Assembly: GCA_013390745.1 (NCBI GenBank) | Contig: JACASX010000001.1 | Coordinates: 124,001 to 188,000, forward strand | Direction of reading: 5' to 3' | Origin: Marine Group I thaumarchaeote | GTDB taxonomy: Archaea > Thermoproteota > Nitrososphaeria > Nitrososphaerales > Nitrosopumilaceae | Length of the DNA: 64,000 nt | Shown: positions 34,521 to 41,859 of the stretch, piece by piece | Position numbering within the stretch: the first letter of the stretch is position 1 | Layout of the letters: each line of letters begins with the position of its first letter | Program-made: the position numbers and the translations under genes | Notes under the pieces: generated by a model | Told to the model about the DNA's origin: nothing | What the model saw: only the letters and a program-made list of their open reading frames with translations | Database searches by the model: none

Positions 34521-36137
34521 ATGCGTGAAAAATTTTCAGCATCTGAAAGAAAAAAACTTTTAAAACATTTCTCGAATATTGACAATTCTGTTTTTGTCAT
34601 TACAACACCTAAACAAGTTGATCGAGGCGCACTCATGTCTAGATATAGTAGAACGGATAAAACTATGCGTAGGGTATTTCTTGATGAGTTTTTAAAAAAT
34701 CAAAATCGTGGAGAGGAATTTTACAAACGTGTTCTGCTTGAATATGGCGACGATTCAGTTGCTGAATTAGGTGGTGCACAAATTGCAATCGAAGGATTAT
34801 CTAACATTGCTGTGAAAAAAATTGAGGATAGAAGAATTGGGTTATCCTATTTAGAAAAATCATCAAGGTATGTAGCTTGGGATAAAAAATTAAATGGCAA
34901 ATACAAATTTTTTCGTGAGCCAACTTTAATGAAATCACGTTTTGTTGATGACTATCTGGAATCATGTAATTTGGATTTCAACATATATGCAAAGAATGTC
35001 CAGCCAATGTTAAAATTCATACGAGAAAATGATCCCATTGAAAATTACAAATTTAAATCACAAGATGGCACTGAAAAGAAAATTTCGAAATTAAAGAATG
35101 AAAATGACATAAAATCTGCTAATATGATTTATCGTGCTGCAACGAAAGCAAAGGCATTAGATGTTTTACGTGGACTGTTACCTGCATCAACACTAACTAA
35201 TGTTGGTATCACTGGAAATGGTCGCGCGTTTGAATATCTTATAACAATTCTTTTTAGCTCTAAATTGACTGAAGAAAAACAGCTTGCATCTAAAATTAAA
35301 CATGAATTAGATGCCACAATCAAATCATTTGTCAGTCGTTCAAATGACAAATATGGAAAGGCACTACAAAAATATTTCAATGACATTAAAAAAATTTCGT
35401 ATAAGGCATCTAGAAATAATATTCGTGGTAAACCAATTCTTGGAAATAATGTAAAATTAGTAGAATTTGAGCCTGAATTAAGATCAATAAACAGTATTAT
35501 CACCGCATTAATTTTTGAACAATCTCCTAGCCTTTCATTTGACCAAATTTTTAAAAATGTGAAAAAAATGAGTAAAAAATCAAAAATTAAGATTGTTGGG
35601 CAGCTAATCAATGCAAGGCAAAATAGAAGGCATAGACCCCCAAGAGCCTTTGAAATGACTGGTTACACATTTGATCTGCTAACAAACTTTGGAATGTTTA
35701 GAGACCTTCATAGACATCGAGCACTTACACTTGAAAGGCAGTTACTTACAACAGATCATAGTTTTGATACACCGAATGAAATCATAGAACTTGGAATCGA
35801 AAAAGACTTTGATGATTGTATGTATCTAACCAAATCTGTTTTTCAAAAAATGAGACATAAATTTCCAGAACAATCCCAATACATTGTAAATTTTGCCTAC
35901 AATTATCCATATTACATGCGCTTTAACCTCCGAGAGGCAACGCACCTAATTGAACTAAGAACAGTACCACAGGGTCATGCAGACTACAGAAAGATTGTAC
36001 AAGAAATGTATCGCTTGATTAACAAAAAACATCCAACATTATCAAAAATCATGAAATATGTTGATTTGAATCAATATGATTTAGAAAGATTTGAATCTGA
36101 GAAACGTACAGAAGAAAAAAGAAAAAAAATTGAATGA
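34521..36137 (+). CDS. thyX: Tandem (fused) ThyX-type thymidylate synthase
   Basis: 538 residues, about twice the usual 220-260 of flavin-dependent thymidylate synthase, and it reads as two ThyX domains in line. First half: [14 protein letters not shown] (about 104-118), matching RHRxxSxNExSxRY at R, S, E, S, R, Y, then [22 protein letters not shown]. Second half: [13 protein letters not shown] (about 394-406), keeping RHR but losing the SxNExSxR part, then [23 protein letters not shown]. ThyX makes dTMP from dUMP with FAD and methylene-folate. No ThyA is seen in the window. Whether this fusion is the active enzyme is not certain. msrB overlaps its end. Confidence 0.82.
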   Translation: MREKFSASERKKLLKHFSNIDNSVFVITTPKQVDRGALMSRYSRTDKTMRRVFLDEFLKNQNRGEEFYKRVLLEYGDDSVAELGGAQIAIEGLSNIAVKKIEDRRIGLSYLEKSSRYVAWDKKLNGKYKFFREPTLMKSRFVDDYLESCNLDFNIYAKNVQPMLKFIRENDPIENYKFKSQDGTEKKISKLKNENDIKSANMIYRAATKAKALDVLRGLLPASTLTNVGITGNGRAFEYLITILFSSKLTEEKQLASKIKHELDATIKSFVSRSNDKYGKALQKYFNDIKKISYKASRNNIRGKPILGNNVKLVEFEPELRSINSIITALIFEQSPSLSFDQIFKNVKKMSKKSKIKIVGQLINARQNRRHRPPRAFEMTGYTFDLLTNFGMFRDLHRHRALTLERQLLTTDHSFDTPNEIIELGIEKDFDDCMYLTKSVFQKMRHKFPEQSQYIVNFAYNYPYYMRFNLREATHLIELRTVPQGHADYRKIVQEMYRLINKKHPTLSKIMKYVDLNQYDLERFESEKRTEEKRKKIE

Positions 36138-36528
36138 TAAAGTTTCTAAAACAGATAATGAGTGGAAAAGTCAACTATCATCAGAGGAATATAGTATATG
36201 TAGGAAAAAAAATACCGAAGCCCCATTCACGGGAATTTATTTGGACTGTAAAGATAAAGGTACTTACAAATGTACATGCTGCGGTCTAGAACTTTTTTCA
36301 TCTGAAACAAAGTTTGATTCTGGAACTGGTTGGCCTAGCTTTTCTCAGGCATTAAATAATGATAACATTGAGTTTGTGAAGGACGCCAGTTACGGTATGT
36401 TAAGGACTGAAGTAAATTGCAAAAAATGTGGTGCACATTTAGGGCATGTTTTTGATGATGGACCGCAACCAACTAAACAAAGATATTGTATTAACTCGGT
36501 CTCTCTACGTTTAGATAAGTTAGACTAA
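36130..36528 (+). CDS. msrB: Peptide methionine-R-sulfoxide reductase
   Basis: About 132 residues from the TTG overlapping the thyX stop by 8 nt; an ATG 39 nt upstream inside thyX is the alternative. Two zinc knuckles (CTCCGLELF and [12 protein letters not shown]), substrate pocket [11 protein letters not shown], and catalytic Cys in [11 protein letters not shown]. It reduces methionine-R-sulfoxide in proteins, using thioredoxin; a thioredoxin reductase lies at 55001-55933. Confidence 0.94.
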   Translation: MNDKVSKTDNEWKSQLSSEEYSICRKKNTEAPFTGIYLDCKDKGTYKCTCCGLELFSSETKFDSGTGWPSFSQALNNDNIEFVKDASYGMLRTEVNCKKCGAHLGHVFDDGPQPTKQRYCINSVSLRLDKLD

Positions 36529-36553
36529 ATAATCCATTGAGAATTACTATACC

Positions 36554-37564
36554 ATGCGAATAATACTTTGTGGCTTTGGGGTTGTTGGTCAAAGTTTTGC
36601 AAAACTACTGGAATCAAGATCTGAAGATTTGTATGCAAGATATGGACTTAAACCAAGAATCGTAGGTGTGTTCGATAGAAATGGTAGCGCGATAGATCCT
36701 TCAGGTCTAGATATTAATAGATTAATTGATGTTAAAAAAAAATATAGTTCTGTAAAAAAGTACGCTGATATAAAAAATAGTATTTCAGGAATTGAAATAA
36801 TTAACGATTTGGAGGCAGAAGTTCTCATTGAGACTACTGAGAGTAACTACAAAGATGCTGAACCTGGAATGACGCATATTATTAATGCGATGAAACGAGG
36901 TATGCATGTTATTTCAGTAAACAAAGGTCCATTGGCACTTGCATTTCCCTCACTGATGGAGATTGCGGCATATAACCAAGTTCTTTTTCGGTTTAGTGGA
37001 ACAGTTGGTGGTGGTACACCAATTTTAGATTTTGCAAAAAATAGTTTAAGAGGTGAACGAATAGTTTCATTTTATGGTATACTGAATGGTACTACAAACT
37101 ATATCCTAACCAACATGACAAATGGTATGTCATTCAATGATGCTCTAGACGATGCTAAACAGAGAGGTTATGTTGAAGCAGATGAATCGCTTGACTTAGA
37201 TGGTCTTGATGCTGCTGCTAAGCTTGTAATTTTGGCAAACTGGATAATGGGAATGAAAGTTGTAATGTCTGACATTAAAAGAACTGGTATTAGAAAAATA
37301 GATAGTGCAAATATAAAACGTGCCGCAGAAAAAAATTCTGCAATTAAGTTGATTGCATCATGCAACAATGAATTGACTGTCGCTCCAAAAGAAATTCCCA
37401 CTGTTGATCCTTTATGTGTCAGTGGAACATTAAATGCAATTTCATTTACATCTGAGCACTCGGGAACACAAACCATTATTGGTCGTGGTGCCGGAGGTAT
37501 CGAAACAGCCAGTTCTATTTTACGTGATCTAATAGACATAAGAAATGAGAGCACAAAAACTTGA
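36554..37564 (+). CDS. hom: Homoserine dehydrogenase
   Basis: 336 residues. N-terminal Rossmann GFGVVGQSFAKLL, NKGPLALAF, the substrate motif GTVGGGTPILDFA..LNGTTNYILTNM, and GYVEADESLDLDGLDAAAKL. No ACT domain, so feedback by threonine through that module is not expected. It reduces aspartate semialdehyde in Thr/Met/Ile synthesis. The PUA gene starts in its stop (TTGA overlap). Confidence 0.94.
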   Translation: MRIILCGFGVVGQSFAKLLESRSEDLYARYGLKPRIVGVFDRNGSAIDPSGLDINRLIDVKKKYSSVKKYADIKNSISGIEIINDLEAEVLIETTESNYKDAEPGMTHIINAMKRGMHVISVNKGPLALAFPSLMEIAAYNQVLFRFSGTVGGGTPILDFAKNSLRGERIVSFYGILNGTTNYILTNMTNGMSFNDALDDAKQRGYVEADESLDLDGLDAAAKLVILANWIMGMKVVMSDIKRTGIRKIDSANIKRAAEKNSAIKLIASCNNELTVAPKEIPTVDPLCVSGTLNAISFTSEHSGTQTIIGRGAGGIETASSILRDLIDIRNESTKT

Positions 37565-38037
37565 AATCAAATCTAATATCAAAAAGTGAAACCGCTAAAA
37601 TATTTGAGGCATTAAACACACAATGGAAAATAGAAGTGCCTAAACAAAAAAATGTGAGAACACATCAAATAGATGAAAAAGGAGTTATAATAACTGGTAA
37701 TGGAGTAACCGCAGTAAAAATAGGTGAAGACATATTGCCTTTTTTGGGCGATGTTCCAATTTTAGAAAAATTTCCATATGTGATAGTTGACATGGGTGCC
37801 ATCAAATTCGTATGCAAGGGCGCAAATATAATGAGGCCCGGTATTACAAAATTTTCTGATTTTGAAAAGGGTGAGATAGTTTGTATTATAGAAGAATCAC
37901 AGCATAAATTTTTAGCCGTAGGCAAGGCAGAAATTCCAAGTAAACAATTAGATGAAACAAAAAAAGGTGAAGTGATAAAAAATATGCATTATATATCAGA
38001 TATTTTTTGGGAATCTGAAAAAGAAATAAAATACTAG
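37561..38037 (+). CDS. PUA-domain RNA-binding protein
   Basis: 158 residues: an N-terminal pre-PUA segment (about 1-75) and a C-terminal PUA domain (about 76-150: YVIVDMGAIKFVCKGANIMRPGI, GEIVCIIEE, LAVGKAEI). The arrangement matches the archaeal MCT-1/Tma20-like group linked to translation initiation and ribosome recycling. TTG start overlaps hom by 4 nt. Its stop TAG shares the CTAG palindrome with the stop of psmB on the other strand. Confidence 0.85.
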   Translation: MKSNLISKSETAKIFEALNTQWKIEVPKQKNVRTHQIDEKGVIITGNGVTAVKIGEDILPFLGDVPILEKFPYVIVDMGAIKFVCKGANIMRPGITKFSDFEKGEIVCIIEESQHKFLAVGKAEIPSKQLDETKKGEVIKNMHYISDIFWESEKEIKY

Positions 38038-38633
38038 GAGATGTTTTCAGTAGTTTCTTTAGCGCCGTCTTTGTTCATCACTAAAACATCAATGTTATCG
38101 CCACTTGCTGAATCCCTCATGCTAGCAGCACGAACTGATTTCACAGCAAGATCAACAGCTTGTGCCTCAGTAAGATCCTTTTTGAATTGTGGATCCAAAA
38201 CGCCTAATGCTATTTCCGCTCCAGTGCCAACAGCAGCATAATCATCAGGTAGAATTGAGCCAAGTGGATCTAAAGTGTATATTGTAGGCTTACCAACTAA
38301 ACCACCCACAATAACTTGTGTCAATAACGGAAAGAACCTTCTTTCATACATCATGTTTGACATCATTTTTGCTACTGTGTTAGGTGGTACATCTCGTTTA
38401 ATCTCCATTCTTCTAATTTTAGCCAATGCTGCAATTTGCAATGAAAGAATCTGCATATCCGCAACCAGACCAGCGCATGCAGCACCAACATGAGGTGTAA
38501 TCACAAATGTCTTTTTGGTGGTTTTACTAACTACAAAATTACCATAAGCTATTCTGCGTTCGCTTGCAAAAACCACGCCCTCATTAAATGTAATACCAAC
38601 GGCTGTTGCACCTGGCATATACATTGCAGTCAT
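38034..38633 (-). CDS. psmB: Proteasome beta subunit, Thr1 apparently replaced by Ala
   Basis: 199 residues, Ntn-hydrolase fold of the 20S core. Aligned by eye to the Thermoplasma beta subunit (G|TTTVGI), this protein reads G8|A9-T10-A11-V-G-I, so the nucleophile position is Ala. The other catalytic positions appear conserved: Glu at 17 (ERR), Lys at 33 (TTKK), and RDSASGD. The propeptide is only 8 residues. A second, active beta subunit elsewhere in the genome would be expected, as in crenarchaea where a non-processing beta needs a partner. Alternatively Thr10 might serve after a shifted cut. Confidence 0.9.
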   Translation of the reverse strand: MTAMYMPGATAVGITFNEGVVFASERRIAYGNFVVSKTTKKTFVITPHVGAACAGLVADMQILSLQIAALAKIRRMEIKRDVPPNTVAKMMSNMMYERRFFPLLTQVIVGGLVGKPTIYTLDPLGSILPDDYAAVGTGAEIALGVLDPQFKKDLTEAQAVDLAVKSVRAASMRDSASGDNIDVLVMNKDGAKETTENIS

Positions 38634-38690
38634 GGATCAAGTGGATTTTGAGGAGAATAAAAGTTCTTGTGATAACACATTTACAAAATA

Positions 38691-40052
38691 CTAGCTAGAT
38701 CTAGCAAAGTTATCTAAGATAAGACACATACATTTCGTGGCTTTTTTTAGTAAATCAGTGCGTGTAAACTCGTTTGGAGAATGAATACGCGAAAATACGT
38801 ACGTAGATCCAATAGCAATGGCAGGTACATTTAGAATATTTGTAAATGCATGCATAGGACCAGTTCCAGCACTAGAAATACTCAGAAGATATTTCCCAAA
38901 TGATCTACGTGCGGCGTCTGTAACATCAGAGACAAACATATGTTGGGGATTTGTCCTTGCCGCAGCTTCACCATGATATATCTTAATTTCAATATCACCG
39001 AATCCTTTTTTCTTTAGATGGTGTTTTAATCTCATAGCCTGTTTCTTTGGATTCATTTTAGGTACCAGCCTAAAATCAATTTTTACACGTGCCTCAGCTG
39101 GTAGAACAGTTTTTGCACCTTCACCATAATATCCGGAAACTATTCCTGCTATATTGCATGTGGGTTCAGCAACCAGAGATTTTTTAACTTCAAGCCCAGT
39201 TTTGTTTCCTAAAAATTTCTTAATACCGTATTCCTTTTTGAACTCTTTCTCATCAAATGGAAATAATTTAAGAATTTTAATATCTGATTTGGCAAGAGGT
39301 TGTACTTCCTTATACCAATCCTTGATTAAGATTTTCCCTGATGAATCACGAAGTGTTTTTATGGCTTCAACTAAACGCCAAGCAGGATTTTTAATCAATA
39401 CGGCAAGACTTGAATGAGCATCCATCTTTGATTCCCTCAATGATAATTCAACATACAACAAGCCCTTCATTCCAAGATCTATGATTGGTCTGTTTTTACT
39501 ATCAACGTGTCCAAATTCCCATATCACTCCATCACATGAAAACTTCTTTCGATATTTTTTTAGATATTCTTCAATGTGAGCGCTTCCGGTTTCCTCCTCT
39601 CCCTCTATAACAAATTTGACGTTGCATGGAATGTCTCCAGTCACCTTTAGAAATGATGCAACAGCTCTTATTCGTGTAATCAACTCACCCTTATCGTCAG
39701 ATGAGCCTCTTCCATAGATTCTATTTCCTTTTATTTTTCCACTAAATGGATCCTCATCCCAAAGTTCAGCTGGTTCAACTGGCTGGACGTCATAATGATT
39801 GTAAAACAATAAGGTTTTGTTTGGATTTTTCTTTGATTTCACCTCACCATATACAATCGGTGGATAATCTTTCATGCTCAAGATTTCTGCGTTTATGCCA
39901 GATTTTTTTAATGTATTTTTGACAAGATTGGCACATTTTTTTATTCCTTGATTTTTAGCAGAAACACTTGGTTGTTGTATCAAGACACAAAGATCTTTGA
40001 TGAGTATGTTCATGTTTTTGTCAACATGCTGCAGAACTTTTTTAGTACTCAT
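38691..40052 (-). CDS. M20-family metallopeptidase
   Basis: 453 residues, di-zinc peptidase/deacylase. Zinc motifs: YNHYDVQP, GRGSSDDKGEL (Asp bridging) and EGEEETGS (catalytic Glu), then HSSLAV in the lid domain and a late ARTNP/AGTGPMHAF segment. It resembles cytosolic nonspecific dipeptidases (CNDP/DapE-like M20A). Starts inside the nnrD stop (ATGA), so co-translated with it. Confidence 0.9.
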   Translation of the reverse strand: MSTKKVLQHVDKNMNILIKDLCVLIQQPSVSAKNQGIKKCANLVKNTLKKSGINAEILSMKDYPPIVYGEVKSKKNPNKTLLFYNHYDVQPVEPAELWDEDPFSGKIKGNRIYGRGSSDDKGELITRIRAVASFLKVTGDIPCNVKFVIEGEEETGSAHIEEYLKKYRKKFSCDGVIWEFGHVDSKNRPIIDLGMKGLLYVELSLRESKMDAHSSLAVLIKNPAWRLVEAIKTLRDSSGKILIKDWYKEVQPLAKSDIKILKLFPFDEKEFKKEYGIKKFLGNKTGLEVKKSLVAEPTCNIAGIVSGYYGEGAKTVLPAEARVKIDFRLVPKMNPKKQAMRLKHHLKKKGFGDIEIKIYHGEAAARTNPQHMFVSDVTDAARRSFGKYLLSISSAGTGPMHAFTNILNVPAIAIGSTYVFSRIHSPNEFTRTDLLKKATKCMCLILDNFARSS

Positions 40053-40909
40053 TTTATTTTATCAAATGATTTCATAACTGCTGGCAACGCATCTAGCAAA
40101 TCAGTTGCTGTCATGTGATACCCTAGTTTCTTTTGTGTCATCTTACCGGCAAGACCGTTAAAGTACGCACTAATTACCGCAGATTCTAATGCATCTCTAT
40201 TGCGTGCAAGCATTCCAGCTATAATACCTGAAAGAATATCACCTGTCCCACCAACCGTCATTCCAGAAGTATTTGTTGGGTTAAGATATGTTCTTGCACC
40301 ATTAGAAATTATGTCAGTTGGACCTTTTAGAAGAATCGTGACAGAATGTTCCTTTGCAAATTTTTCGACCATTGTAATACGTGCCTTCTTTGACTCTGGG
40401 GGAGCCTCCCCAAACATCTTTTTGAACTCACCCGCATGTGGAGTAACAACTACATTTTTTCCAGACAAAAGTGGAAGAATGTAATTCACCAATGCGGATG
40501 CATCAAGTGAAAGCCTAACATCTCTGTCTAGTAATGATTTAACCAACAGCTTTAGTGCCTCAGGATCCTGAATTGAAAGACCCATGCCTATAGTAGCTGA
40601 ATCTAGATCAGCAGGAATCTGACCTAATAGTTTGTTAACCGCACCACGAGTCAGTTTAGAATCAACCAAAGGAATTACAATAAGATTAGGTGAAACTGCA
40701 CGAGTAGATTGCACATTAATTTTTGGAACACATGTGTAAACTAGATCAGATCCTGTCTTTAATGCAGCAAGAGATGCGAGTGCTGGTGCACCATGATAAA
40801 TATAGCTTCCACCAAGAACTAAGACCTTACCGTTGTCTCCTTTTCTGGAAGATGATTTTCGTACTGGAACAAATTTTTTTACCAGTTTTGATGTTATAGT
40901 GTTTGACAT
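40049..40909 (-). CDS. nnrD: ADP-dependent NAD(P)H-hydrate dehydratase
   Basis: About 286 residues, ribokinase-like (YjeF C-terminal domain only). GKVLVLGGSYIYHGAPALAS, DASALVNYI, VVTPHAGEFKKMFG and the anion-hole GGTGDILSGIIAGMLA are present. Repairs damaged NAD(P)H hydrates. The epimerase half (NnrE) is not fused, unlike in many archaea. An upstream GTG abutting the trmI stop is an alternative start. Confidence 0.93.
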   Translation of the reverse strand: MSNTITSKLVKKFVPVRKSSSRKGDNGKVLVLGGSYIYHGAPALASLAALKTGSDLVYTCVPKINVQSTRAVSPNLIVIPLVDSKLTRGAVNKLLGQIPADLDSATIGMGLSIQDPEALKLLVKSLLDRDVRLSLDASALVNYILPLLSGKNVVVTPHAGEFKKMFGEAPPESKKARITMVEKFAKEHSVTILLKGPTDIISNGARTYLNPTNTSGMTVGGTGDILSGIIAGMLARNRDALESAVISAYFNGLAGKMTQKKLGYHMTATDLLDALPAVMKSFDKIK

Positions 40910-40918
40910 TATACCCAC

Positions 40919-41773
40919 TTACTTTTTTGATGAATAAACTTTCTTTTTACTCACAGTTTTTGTCTGGACCTTTCTTGGTTTTTTTGCAGGTTTTTTATCA
41001 AAGAATGACTTTCTTGCATAGGCAAGATATGTTGTATGTCCGATTCCTCGAAAAGAATGTCGTGTCTTTCCCTCACGTGCTTCAATATGACGAAGAATTT
41101 GTTCAGTACATTCAATATCAGAAAATTCATTTTGTACCAAAACCGAAGTTAGTTTTTCAAGTTGATTCATGGTAGGACAGATTGCTATGAAACCTCCACT
41201 GCCCTTTAGCATTTTTCGTGCCTGTGGAACCACATTCCAAGAATCGCCAAGATCAACAACAACTAGATCAACTTCCGAATGTGGTAACTTTTTTGCCTTC
41301 TTAAAATCAAATTCGTTCATTGTAACGTATTTTGATATTCCAGCTTTTTTGATATTTTTTTCAGCAATTTTCATGAATTTCGGTTCAACATCATATGTGT
41401 ATACATGACCTCGTGGTTTTACTATTCCAGCTAGAAATGATGTCAATGAACCACTACCTGTTCCAATCTCAACAACTTTTTGGCCACTAGTAAGACCTGT
41501 TCTAGCAACAATGTAACCCAAATCTTTCGGATAAACTATCTGAGTCCCGTGCTGCATCTTCATTACAAAGTCGTGAATAGTAGGTTCGAAAAGATATACG
41601 TACTTGTCTTTGTTTGTAACAAGTCTGGAACCATATTCCTTACCGATTGCATCACCATGCTTCATCACTCCGATGTGAGTATGAAGCTGGTCATTTTTTG
41701 AAATTTTGACTAGCCATTTTTTTGAATCATTGTAAAAGAACAAAACATAGCTGTTTTGCTTTATTTTTGCCAT
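40919..41773 (-). CDS. trmI: tRNA (adenine-N1)-methyltransferase, TrmI type
   Basis: 284 residues. A small N-terminal beta domain (about 1-70), then a class I SAM fold with VVEIGTGSGSLTSFLAG, YDVEPKFMKIAEKNI and VVVDLGDSW. The C-terminus is a Lys/Arg-rich tail (about 260-284) not needed for catalysis and probably binding RNA. Archaeal TrmI methylates A57/A58 in the T loop. Confidence 0.92.
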   Translation of the reverse strand: MAKIKQNSYVLFFYNDSKKWLVKISKNDQLHTHIGVMKHGDAIGKEYGSRLVTNKDKYVYLFEPTIHDFVMKMQHGTQIVYPKDLGYIVARTGLTSGQKVVEIGTGSGSLTSFLAGIVKPRGHVYTYDVEPKFMKIAEKNIKKAGISKYVTMNEFDFKKAKKLPHSEVDLVVVDLGDSWNVVPQARKMLKGSGGFIAICPTMNQLEKLTSVLVQNEFSDIECTEQILRHIEAREGKTRHSFRGIGHTTYLAYARKSFFDKKPAKKPRKVQTKTVSKKKVYSSKK

Positions 41774-41830
41774 AAGGTTAGATACCAGATTTGGTTATAT
41801 GTAATAATCTCCTTCTAAATGTGAATATTG

Positions 41831-41838
41831 ATATAAAT
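41831..41838 (+). promoter_or_regulatory. TATA-like box for pentapeptide-repeat gene
   Basis: ATATAAAT about 25 nt before the ATG at 41860; supports that start and a leaderless mRNA. Confidence 0.5.
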
Positions 41839-41859
41839 CGGTATCTAAAACCCCAAATT

